Shown: piece after piece, positions 7,050 to 13,697 of the stretch
Position numbering within the stretch: the first letter of the stretch is position 1
Layout: every line of letters starts with the position of its first letter
Assembly (NCBI GenBank): GCA_023436175.1
Contig: JAEZKE010000076.1
Span: forward strand, 1 to 16,232
Length of the DNA: 16,232 nt
From: Methanobacteriota archaeon
GTDB lineage: Archaea > Methanobacteriota > Methanobacteria > Methanobacteriales > Methanobacteriaceae
Direction: 5' to 3'
The notes under the pieces: model-generated
Database searches by the model: none
What the model saw: only the letters and a program-made list of their open reading frames with translations
Told to the model about the DNA's origin: nothing
Program-made: the position numbers and the translations under genes

Positions 7050-8831
7050 ATGAAAAATAAGCGGAAAGAAATACTCAGGGATCTTTTAGGGGAATTTGGT
7101 TCCAGTGATTTCACTGAAAGCGACGATAAACAGAAAAATGAAACTGTCGAAGAACCAGTTAAAAAATCAGAATATGAGCCAAGACAAGCTGAAGATGAAG
7201 TAGATAGGGAGGATCTACTTGGAAGATCGAACAATGCAGCGGAAACATCTGAACGCAAAAAAAGATCTTTTTTTGATGACGATGATGATGGATTCAAATT
7301 AGATAGTATCATGGGCGGATCTGCAATTAACAAGGCTGTATCCGATAGAATAACTGAAGAGCCTGCAATTGAAAAGGTCATTGAAAAGCCAAAAAGACAT
7401 CCCAAAAAGATGAAAAAGACTTCAAGGGGAATAAAAGCAGAAATAATAGAAGATGGATTAATCCCTCTTTACAATGTGTCTGTTCCTAAATTTACTGAAA
7501 GGGAAAGGCAACTGCTCAATGAAATTCGTGAAAAGTTAGTTGAAGTTGCTGTTTCTCAAGGTGAAAACTTCAAAGTTGATGAATCTTCATTTGCAAGTGA
7601 AGTTAAAGAATTCCTGAAGATGAAGGGAGTAAGAGATACTGATAAGCTTGCAGCACAAATATCTCAGGAAATGTTAGGATATGGTGAACTTGATCCTATG
7701 ATTAAAGACGATGACCTTGAGGAAATAATGGTAATTGGAACAGGTAATCCTGTATTTGTCTACCACCGAAAATTAGGGATGATGCAGACAAATGTTATTT
7801 TTGATGATGATGCTGATATTAAAGCAATTATAGATGTTATTGCAAGACAGGTAAACCGTAGAATAGACCAGCAAACACCTATTTTGGATGCAAGGTTAGA
7901 GGATGGTTCAAGGGTAAATGCAACCATTCCACCGGTATCTGCAGATGGTTCTTCATTAACCATCCGAAAATTCCGTAAAGATCCATTAACAGTTATTGAT
8001 TTAATTAACTTTAAAACTATGTCTTCTCATTTAGCAGGATTTTTATGGGTTTGTGTTGACGGACTTGGAGTTAAACCATGTAACGCAATTATAGCTGGAG
8101 GTACTGGTTCTGGTAAGACTACAACCTTGAATACAGTAACTTCATTCACTCCTCCTCGTGAGAGAATAATTACTATAGAAGATACTTTAGAGCTTCAGCT
8201 GCCTCATGCACACGTTTTACGTATGGAAACTCGTCCACCTAACATTGAGGGAAAGGGAGAATTGGACATGGATACTTTAGTTAAAAACTCCCTCAGACAG
8301 AGACCAGACAGGGTAATTGTAGGAGAGGTAAGGGGTGGTGAAGCCATAACTCTTTTTACAGCTTTAAACACTGGACACTCTGGATTCGGTACCCTTCACT
8401 CCAACACTGCACGTGAAACTATAACCAGACTTATAAATCCTCCAATGAACGTTCCAAATATTATGATACCTGCGTTGGACTTCATAATAATGCAAAATAG
8501 GATGTATAGGCCTGAAGGGGGATCTATAAGGAGAATAACTGAAGTTGCAGAGGTAGTAGGAATGGAAGAAGGTAATGTGCAGTTAAACCGGGTGTTTGAA
8601 TGGAACAACATGGTTGATAAAGTAGAATATGTTGGTATTGCAAGTCAAACATTGAGGGAAATGGCTGAACTTCGTGGAATAACCATCACTGAAATTGAAG
8701 AGGAAATTGAAAAGAGAAGGTTAATGTTAGAGTATATGGCAGATAACAACATTAGATCCATCAAGGAAGTTGGAGAATGGATCAGTGAATATTATCGAGA
8801 CCCAGATGAAGTTCTGGATAAGATATTATAA
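7050..8831 (+). CDS. tadA: Type II/IV secretion system ATPase, TadA/CpaF family
   Basis: The product is 593 residues from ATG 7050. Its first 130 or so residues are charged and low in complexity, including a run of five Asp, and are probably disordered. The secretion ATPase core follows: Walker A GGTGSGKT (350-357), an Asp-box region with IEDTLEL, Walker B RVIVGEVRGGE (421-431) and the His-box TLHSNTARET (His450). Such hexameric cytoplasmic ATPases power assembly of type IV pilus-like filaments in archaea and the Tad system in bacteria. The downstream TadC-like membrane protein is its expected platform partner. GTG 7041 is an alternative start in frame; neither start has a well-placed ribosome binding site, which agrees with a leaderless transcript from the TATA box at 7014-7021. 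No prepilin, peptidase or secretin is seen in the window. Family is certain; the gene symbol is by homology. Confidence 0.93.
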   Translation: MKNKRKEILRDLLGEFGSSDFTESDDKQKNETVEEPVKKSEYEPRQAEDEVDREDLLGRSNNAAETSERKKRSFFDDDDDGFKLDSIMGGSAINKAVSDRITEEPAIEKVIEKPKRHPKKMKKTSRGIKAEIIEDGLIPLYNVSVPKFTERERQLLNEIREKLVEVAVSQGENFKVDESSFASEVKEFLKMKGVRDTDKLAAQISQEMLGYGELDPMIKDDDLEEIMVIGTGNPVFVYHRKLGMMQTNVIFDDDADIKAIIDVIARQVNRRIDQQTPILDARLEDGSRVNATIPPVSADGSSLTIRKFRKDPLTVIDLINFKTMSSHLAGFLWVCVDGLGVKPCNAIIAGGTGSGKTTTLNTVTSFTPPRERIITIEDTLELQLPHAHVLRMETRPPNIEGKGELDMDTLVKNSLRQRPDRVIVGEVRGGEAITLFTALNTGHSGFGTLHSNTARETITRLINPPMNVPNIMIPALDFIIMQNRMYRPEGGSIRRITEVAEVVGMEEGNVQLNRVFEWNNMVDKVEYVGIASQTLREMAELRGITITEIEEEIEKRRLMLEYMADNNIRSIKEVGEWISEYYRDPDEVLDKIL

Positions 8832-8855
8832 TAATGATAGTGATGTGGTGATAGG

Positions 8856-9926
8856 ATGGCTTTTGACGGCCTTAAAAAAATCTTCGACATGATCGGCGGC
8901 GCTACAATTGATTCAAGTAAAAAAGTAGGGGAGGGTGTACAGGCACCTGTAAACAAGTTAAGTGATATCAGATCAAAATCCCAGTCAGGACTTGGATCTC
9001 GAAAACTTGGATCTCGAGGACTTGGATCCCTGAATGATTCTCCCCGTGTTATAGAAAGAATGAAGATGGACAAAGATGAGATCCAGATGTTTAAAGAGCT
9101 CATCGACAAAAAATATGAAAGACAGGATAAACCTAAAGAAGACAAGGCCCAGAGAGATGCATATCAGAAGGCATCACTTGAAGAACTGCTTAAAGAAGAG
9201 GACAAGGAAGGTTTAGATCCCAAATTAATTATGGGAATGGGTGCAGTATCATTTGTTTTAGTCATGGTTGTAATGACCGTTCTCGGATTTGGAATTGAGA
9301 TAGGTATTGTATTTGGGATGCTGATATTTTTAATGTCTGTTATGATCATTTTCCTGCCTAAACTCCAGAAAGGGAAAAAATCAAATGAAGCATCAAAGGA
9401 ACTGCCATACGCTTTAAGGCAGATGGCAACTGAACTTCGTGCAGGACTTGGACTCCATGAAAGTATGAGGTCGGTGGCTTTATCTGGATATGGCCCGCTT
9501 TCTGAAGAATTTGCACGAACTTTAGAAGAAATTAGATACGGAGAAACAACGGAAAATGCATTATTAGATATGAGCGAACGAATAGACTCTGATGGAATGA
9601 AAAGAGCTGTTCATCAGATAACCAGAACATTATCCAGTGGTGGAGATCTCTCAAGGACACTGAACGTTATTGCAGAAGATATTGCATATGAAATGAGAAT
9701 GAAACTGAAGGATTACGCTCAAAAATTAAACTCATTTACCATGATCTACATGTTTGTTGCTATACTTGGACCTGTAATTCTTATGATCATGCTGATTGCA
9801 GCTTCAACGGTTAGCGGTAAACCAATGTTCCCACCATTCGTGCTTATAATATTATATCTGTTTCTTTTCCCGATGATAGTTGGATTTTTAGCATTTATGA
9901 TTAAACGGCTGGAACCACAGATATAA
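8856..9926 (+). CDS. tadC: Type II secretion system F-domain membrane protein, TadC-like
   Basis: The 356-residue protein starts with about 120 soluble, charged residues, then two membrane segments (about 124-167), a cytoplasmic F-domain region (about 180-290, with ALRQMATELRAGLGLHESM) and two further membrane segments (about 294-318 and 326-349). This is the layout of a single-F-domain TadC-type platform protein rather than the two-domain ArlJ/FlaJ of archaella, which is about 550 residues. It should anchor the ATPase encoded 24 nt upstream and take part in pilus-like filament assembly at the cytoplasmic membrane. GGTGAT lies 3 nt before the ATG. Residues 46-59 hold a pentapeptide repeat (GLGSR, KLGSR, GLGSL). 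An oligo-T terminator follows the stop. Confidence 0.88.
   Translation: MAFDGLKKIFDMIGGATIDSSKKVGEGVQAPVNKLSDIRSKSQSGLGSRKLGSRGLGSLNDSPRVIERMKMDKDEIQMFKELIDKKYERQDKPKEDKAQRDAYQKASLEELLKEEDKEGLDPKLIMGMGAVSFVLVMVVMTVLGFGIEIGIVFGMLIFLMSVMIIFLPKLQKGKKSNEASKELPYALRQMATELRAGLGLHESMRSVALSGYGPLSEEFARTLEEIRYGETTENALLDMSERIDSDGMKRAVHQITRTLSSGGDLSRTLNVIAEDIAYEMRMKLKDYAQKLNSFTMIYMFVAILGPVILMIMLIAASTVSGKPMFPPFVLIILYLFLFPMIVGFLAFMIKRLEPQI
8990..9034 (+). repeat. Three tandem 15-bp repeats inside tadC-like gene
   Basis: ACTTGGATCTC recurs at 8990 and 9005, with a slightly changed copy (ACTTGGATCCC) at 9020, an exact 15-bp period. It encodes the pentapeptides GLGSR, KLGSR and GLGSL in the soluble N-terminal region. 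The period is a multiple of three, so copy-number change would keep the frame. Confidence 0.8.
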
Positions 9927-9930
9927 ATTA

Positions 9931-9950
9931 ACTTCTTTTTTTTAAGAAGT
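9931..9950 (+). terminator. Terminator after tadC-like gene
   Basis: ACTTCTT and AAGAAGT form a 7-bp stem around a loop of six T, and the sense strand contains eight T in a row (9936-9943). It begins 4 nt after the stop codon. Confidence 0.6.
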
Positions 9951-9972
9951 AGAAATAATATTCATTTTTTAA

Positions 9973-10028
9973 TGAGTTAAAGTTGAACCTTACGTATTGG
10001 TGTAAGAATTTTGCAATTATTTAACTCA
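9973..10028. repeat. Nested inverted repeat between convergent genes
   Basis: TGAGTTAAA (9973-9981) and TTTAACTCA (10020-10028) are exact 9-bp arms. Inside them CTTAC (9989-9993) and GTAAG (10002-10006) form a second stem. The whole 56-nt element lies between the stops of the tadC-like gene and cbiQ and could fold on either strand. Possible roles are transcript-end protection, bidirectional termination or a small structured RNA. Confidence 0.4.
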
Positions 10029-10079
10029 GCAGTAATAGTAAAATATCGTTCTATTTTTTTTACGAAATGTTGGGCATAT

Positions 10080-10877
10080 TTACATAATTGAAAAATAATG
10101 GGCAATTTCAAGGCATATTATCAGTGCCACGGTTATTCCCGTAAAAATATACTCTTTTGAACCTATTTTTTTATTTCTATCATTGTAAAGCTGGGATTTG
10201 TCGGAGTATCCCCTGCTTACCATGCTCAGATAAACTGTTTCTCCACGTTCATAAGCCCTTAAAAACATCATCATTATGGTATACCCAATCTGTTTCATTC
10301 TCCATGTGTATGATGTTTTTTTATTGAATATGTCAAAGTTTCGGGTTGCCTGGGCGTGTCTTATTGCCTCTAATTCATCAAAGAACATGAACAAAAACCT
10401 GATCATGAGGCTGAATATCATTGCGAATTCCTTGGGCATACCTAACTTCCTAAAGGATTGCACTACCTCCTGCATGGGACTTATAGATGATAAAAGCACG
10501 ATTGCAGTTAAAGAAACGATAAGACGTGACATTAACAGTATTCCAAAGGTTAAACCCTCATAAGTAACATTAATGCCAAAGGGCAAAGCATACATCACAT
10601 TACCTGGATGTATGAATGGTTGAAAAACTATAATCAAACCACCAAATGGCAAAAGCAATAATACTCTCTTTAAAGTGGTTTTAAATGAGATTTGAGATAA
10701 ATAAATTAATAATAAAAGATAAACTTCGAGCAAAACAAGAATTGCGGGTTCTGTAGTGTAAACCGCGTAGATCGTAATGAACACCAATATTACTAACTTG
10801 ATCCTTCCGTCCATTAAATGAAGGAAACTTTCCTTCATAGTTTCATTTTCCAAATTAATAATTGAATTCATGCTCAT
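10080..10877 (-). CDS. cbiQ: Nickel/cobalt ECF transporter transmembrane subunit CbiQ
   Basis: The 265-residue protein has about five to six membrane segments and the CbiQ/EcfT coupling elements: the AQATRN motif (175-180, usually A-R-G-like) and YERGETVYLSMVSRG ending at 223, the classical second coupling site that contacts the ATPase. In the Ni/Co energy-coupling-factor systems it links the metal-binding CbiM to two CbiO ATPases. The start at ATG 10877 has AGGAGAT 6-8 nt upstream; an in-frame ATG two codons later is less well placed. The PDGLE gene ends 21 nt upstream, so cbiM, PDGLE and cbiQ read as one unit. No cbiO follows: the next 150 bp are non-coding and then a convergent gene begins. 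The ATPase must be supplied from elsewhere. Confidence 0.92.
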   Translation of the reverse strand: MSMNSIINLENETMKESFLHLMDGRIKLVILVFITIYAVYTTEPAILVLLEVYLLLLIYLSQISFKTTLKRVLLLLPFGGLIIVFQPFIHPGNVMYALPFGINVTYEGLTFGILLMSRLIVSLTAIVLLSSISPMQEVVQSFRKLGMPKEFAMIFSLMIRFLFMFFDELEAIRHAQATRNFDIFNKKTSYTWRMKQIGYTIMMMFLRAYERGETVYLSMVSRGYSDKSQLYNDRNKKIGSKEYIFTGITVALIICLEIAHYFSIM

Positions 10878-10898
10878 TGATTTATCTCCTGAAAATAC

Positions 10899-11207
10899 TT
10901 ATTCTGATGATTCTGGTGGTTTTTTCCTGCGTAATAAAATTGCTGCAATGTATGCAAGCCCTAAAGTTATTAAAATGCCTATAACTAATGCCAATATACC
11001 TCCATAAGGATTATTTTCCCCCAAAATTGGTATTACATAGTCTGGCATAGGTGCTTCATAAGTTGTGGATTCTTCAGTGTTAGATATATTTTCAGCGGTT
11101 TTTTCTAGCCCATCAGGGTTGCTTGAAGCTATAAATGGTGCTAAGGCAGCTATCACTATGCAGATTGCTAAACCTGCCAGGACAAATTTCTTATCTTTGG
11201 GGTTCAT
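10899..11207 (-). CDS. cbiN: PDGLE-domain protein, CbiN/NikN-like accessory subunit
   Basis: The 102-residue protein has two membrane helices (about 8-27 and 70-92) joined by an outward loop. The loop begins with PDGLE (31-35), the signature of the PDGLE domain found in NikN-type and fused NikMN subunits of metal ECF transporters; it is thought to help metal loading of the M subunit. The symbol cbiN follows gene order and may be better written nikN, as the PDGLE type is often linked to nickel. The ATG has GTGGAG 7 nt upstream, inside the end of cbiM. The reading frames overlap by 17 bp, which suggests translational coupling. cbiQ follows after 21 nt. Confidence 0.82.
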   Translation of the reverse strand: MNPKDKKFVLAGLAICIVIAALAPFIASSNPDGLEKTAENISNTEESTTYEAPMPDYVIPILGENNPYGGILALVIGILITLGLAYIAAILLRRKKPPESSE

Positions 11208-11871
11208 TTTGTGTCTCCACTTCGGATTTATTATTATTTACTTTCTTTTTCTGGTTCCATGCAAGTAAATCTGGGCGCACACTTTCCAGTCCCATGATTA
11301 CTACCACGGTTAGAACTGCTTCGATGATTCCTATTATTGCATGGTATATTCCCATCATTTCAAGCCCTGCTACGAGCGGGAATGTTCCTGCTAACCACAT
11401 TTCCACTGCAACAGCTTCTGCTGCTATGAAAATTGATAACCATGATGCTACAGCTATTGCTGCTATTTTTCCTACTATTTTTCTGAGCGCTTTGAATCCG
11501 TAAAATCCTACAAGTCCTCCTATAATCCCCATGTTAAGCACATTAGCACCTAAAACTGTTATTCCTCCGTCTCCGAAGAATAAAGCCTGGACCAATAGTA
11601 CCAGGGTGAACACTATGACTGCCGCCTCAGGAGCACAGAATACAAGAGCGATTAAAGCTCCACCTACCATGTGTCCACTGGTTCCAAATGCTATGGGAAT
11701 ATTCATGGACATTATAGCAAATATACCTGCAGCTAAAACCGCCATTAAAGGAACGGATCGTTCATCAAGATTCTTTCTGGCCCACCTTTGGGAGAAGATC
11801 AACGCTACAATGAGAATAACAAAATAAATGGCACACTGCCACAAAGGGATAAAACCGTTAGGTATATGCAT
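11191..11871 (-). CDS. cbiM: Nickel/cobalt ECF transporter substrate-binding subunit CbiM/NikM
   Basis: The 226-residue membrane protein begins MHIPNGF, the conserved N-terminus in which the free amine and His2 bind the metal. A second conserved site, SGHMVGG, puts a His at position 67, as in characterised NikM2. About six to seven hydrophobic segments fill the rest, followed by a hydrophilic tail. This S-component captures Ni2+ or Co2+ and passes it through the membrane together with CbiQ and an ATPase. Metal choice cannot be decided by eye. The ATG has AAGGAGA 9 nt upstream and a TATA box at 11917-11926. Methanogens need nickel for F430, hydrogenases and CODH, and cobalt for corrinoids; the CODH/ACS genes lie about 2 kb away. 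Confidence 0.93.
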   Translation of the reverse strand: MHIPNGFIPLWQCAIYFVILIVALIFSQRWARKNLDERSVPLMAVLAAGIFAIMSMNIPIAFGTSGHMVGGALIALVFCAPEAAVIVFTLVLLVQALFFGDGGITVLGANVLNMGIIGGLVGFYGFKALRKIVGKIAAIAVASWLSIFIAAEAVAVEMWLAGTFPLVAGLEMMGIYHAIIGIIEAVLTVVVIMGLESVRPDLLAWNQKKKVNNNKSEVETQNEPQR

Positions 11872-11916
11872 ATTACTAAATCTCCTTGATTTTTACAGAA
11901 ATAGGTTCTATTTTTT

Positions 11917-11926
11917 ATAATATAAA
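11917..11926 (-). promoter_or_regulatory. Candidate TATA box for cbiM
   Basis: The minus strand reads TTTATATTAT, centred near 11922. It predicts transcription from about 11896 and a 25-nt leader before ATG 11871, enough for the ribosome binding site but too short for a riboswitch. Confidence 0.5.
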
Positions 11927-11934
11927 CGTTTTCG

Positions 11935-11947
11935 TAAGTATTACTTA
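11935..11947. promoter_or_regulatory. Palindrome upstream of cbiM TATA box
   Basis: TAAGTATTACTTA has 6-bp arms (TAAGTA and TACTTA) around one T. It begins 9 bp upstream of the cbiM TATA box, a usual place for an archaeal operator. A metal-responsive regulator such as NikR is a natural candidate, but the sequence does not match a motif I can name. Confidence 0.4.
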
Positions 11948-11983
11948 TTTGCTGATTTTAGTAAAAAATGTAATAAAAAAGTA

Positions 11984-12007
11984 CTACAAAAAGGGGTTTT
12001 TTAGTAG
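11984..12007. repeat. Hairpin with GGGG loop upstream of cbiM
   Basis: CTAC-AAAAA and TTTTT-A-GTAG pair with one bulged A around a GGGG-containing loop. It lies about 115-135 bp upstream of cbiM, beyond the promoter. Role unknown; it may be part of a longer operator region. Confidence 0.3.
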
Positions 12008-12274
12008 AAATTGTAATAATTAATTTTAAATGATAAAAACTTGAACTGAAGAACTAATTTGGTAAATGGGGTTTCATTATATAAATTAGTTTTCTTTTTT
12101 GGTTTTCAATATTAACTTAACTGAATATGGCATTATGTTAATTTTTAGTTTTGAATGGTTATTGATTAAACCAATTTTTTTATTAAGTAATAATTGGAGG
12201 AACTTCATCACATGTTCAAGTTTCATTTGAAAACATCACGAGAAAATTCTAACCTTTATTTAAGAGTTTAATGT

Positions 12275-12284
12275 TTTGATCAAA
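12275..12284. promoter_or_regulatory. 10-bp palindrome upstream of FmdE-family gene
   Basis: TTTGATCAAA is a perfect palindrome that ends 24 bp before the candidate TATA box at 12309-12317. Position and symmetry fit a regulator site; chance is possible at this length. Confidence 0.3.
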
Positions 12285-12308
12285 GTTTAAGCTGTATTTT
12301 TCGTTATG

Positions 12309-12317
12309 TTTAAATAT
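12309..12317 (+). promoter_or_regulatory. Candidate TATA box for FmdE-family gene
   Basis: TTTAAATAT is centred near 12313, which predicts a start near 12339 and a leader of about 23 nt that includes the AAAGGTGA ribosome binding site. Confidence 0.4.
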
Positions 12318-12361
12318 GTAAGACGTTAAATACAACTTTAAAATAAGTAAAGGTGAAAAAT

Positions 12362-12964
12362 ATGAATGATTATGAAGTTTTACTTAATAGAGCGAAAGAT
12401 TTGCACGGTGAAATGTGTCCTGGCGTAATTATGGGGACCAGAATGAGCATTGCCGCTATGAAAAAGCTTAGTATGGATCCCATGGAACCAGATGAAAATC
12501 TTATGGTAACTGTTGAAACAGATAGATGCATGCCTGATGCTATACAGGCAATAACTGGATGTACTGTTGGCCGTAGAACTCTAAAATGCAGAGATTATGG
12601 TAAATTCGTGGCAACATTTGTGGACATGACTACTGGAGAAGCAATCCGGGCATCTGCAAAAGATGATCTGGTTGATTCTACTCCTGGTCTTTGGACATGG
12701 TTTAAAAATGTAGCAGAATTAGCTAGAGAAAAAAATATGCCTAAAGTTATGGAAGAAAAGAAATCTGCAATTAAAAAGTTATCTGAAATGCCGGATGAAG
12801 ACCTGCTTTCTTTAGTGAAGCTGCAAACCGCATATATTGAAATTCCAGGTATTCCTCAGCATATAGTAACATGTTCTGTCTGCGGTGAGCATGTAATGGA
12901 TAAAAAAGAGATCATTGTAGATGATAAATCTGTCTGTCAGTTCTGTTCTGGTTTAAATGATTAA
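12362..12964 (+). CDS. FmdE-family protein with C-terminal zinc ribbon
   Basis: The 200-residue protein has the FmdE core: LHGEMCPG (14-21, with His15 and Cys19) and ETDRCMPDAIQAITGCTVG (52-70, Cys56 and Cys67), the residues thought to bind a metal. A C-terminal zinc ribbon has Cys171, Cys174, Cys192 and Cys195. FmdE was named for its co-purification with, or gene linkage to, molybdenum formylmethanofuran dehydrogenase, the enzyme that reduces CO2 in the first step of methanogenesis; the role of stand-alone members is not settled. No other fmd/fwd genes are in view. ATG 12362 is chosen over GTG 12353 because that GTG is part of the AAAGGTGA ribosome binding site. The gene sits between the divergent metal transporter and cdhA. 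Confidence 0.88.
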   Translation: MNDYEVLLNRAKDLHGEMCPGVIMGTRMSIAAMKKLSMDPMEPDENLMVTVETDRCMPDAIQAITGCTVGRRTLKCRDYGKFVATFVDMTTGEAIRASAKDDLVDSTPGLWTWFKNVAELAREKNMPKVMEEKKSAIKKLSEMPDEDLLSLVKLQTAYIEIPGIPQHIVTCSVCGEHVMDKKEIIVDDKSVCQFCSGLND

Positions 12965-12968
12965 TATG

Positions 12969-12981
12969 CCTAAAATTTAGG
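12969..12981 (+). terminator. Possible terminator palindrome after FmdE-family gene
   Basis: CCTAAAATTTAGG has 6-bp arms around one A and starts 5 nt after the stop codon. It is followed by a moderately T-rich stretch, not a long T-run, so the call is weak. Confidence 0.3.
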
Positions 12982-13344
12982 ATAGGTTATATTTTATCAT
13001 AAGTATTTGGTGATAAGCTGATTTCAATTAAAATACTCTTTGTCCATCTATTTGGAGGATAGTCTATATCTAAAAATAATGGGTAAAACCTGGTAGAAAT
13101 GCCAATTAAATACTCTTAAATTCTAAAATGGGGTCATTACAATAATAGGGGGATATTGACCTTTGGTATTAATGCCATTATGCTATTTTAAAAGATATCA
13201 ATTCAATTAAGGTTGCATCTGATGTATAAACTACAAAAAAAATTCTTGTTGACATTTAAAAAATGTTTAAAGGTTTTTTAAGCAGGTTTTCAGCCATTGT
13301 ATATGAATGATAATTATATATTGTAATAATAAAATATTGAAGAT

Positions 13345-13391
13345 AAATAAAAGAGAATAAATGGCTTTTATTTTACATTTAATTTTTTTTT
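13345..13391 (+). terminator. Hairpin plus T-run inside the spacer
   Basis: AAATAAAAG (13345-13353) and CTTTTATTT (13365-13373) form an exact 9-bp stem with an 11-nt loop, and nine T follow at 13383-13391. It looks like a rightward terminator, yet the nearest upstream gene ends about 380 bp before, which suggests a long 3' end or an unannotated RNA. Confidence 0.45.
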
Positions 13392-13646
13392 ATGTTGTTT
13401 TAAAACTTTATATTTAATTTATAATCGTTTTTATAGTGTATAACCGTATATATGTTGAATTATGAAATATTGACCTTTTAAATGGTGTTTTCAAATTATA
13501 AGAACTTCATAAAATAATAACTAAATGATAATAAATAATAAAAATACACTGGATTTTAGAAAAACGATACTGAGCTGATTTTCAGTTAAAATAATGATCG
13601 ATTACATGGTATGAAAATTAAAAATCAATAATTTAAGTTATATTAA

Positions 13647-13664
13647 TGTAATTCTGGTATTACA
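13647..13664. promoter_or_regulatory. Spaced palindrome upstream of cdhA promoters
   Basis: TGTAAT-N6-ATTACA is an exact 6-bp dyad, 33 bp upstream of the first of two TATA boxes. It is a candidate binding site for a regulator of the CODH/ACS genes. Confidence 0.35.
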
Positions 13665-13697
13665 AAATAACTCATTTTTTGAAAAATAAGGATAAAA

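Larger units (their letters stand above)
11872..12361. other. Intergenic region between divergent cbiM and FmdE-family gene, 490 bp
   Basis: The leftward promoter of cbiM and a palindrome next to it occupy 11917-11947. A G-loop hairpin lies at 11984-12007. Between 12150 and 12185 an imperfect inverted repeat (TGGTT and AACCA) is followed by a run of eight T, which looks like a rightward terminator with no gene before it. A 10-bp palindrome (12275-12284) and a TATA box (12309-12317) precede the rightward gene. I see no coding frame of useful length. Confidence 0.55.

Noticed and set aside
10899..11207. PDGLE protein as a pilin because of its N-terminal helix
   Set aside because: The PDGLE motif, two membrane helices and overlap with cbiM identify it as a metal-transporter accessory subunit.
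11872..12361. Riboswitch (cobalamin or nickel type) controlling cbiM
   Set aside because: The predicted cbiM leader is only about 25 nt and I see no conserved riboswitch core on the minus strand.
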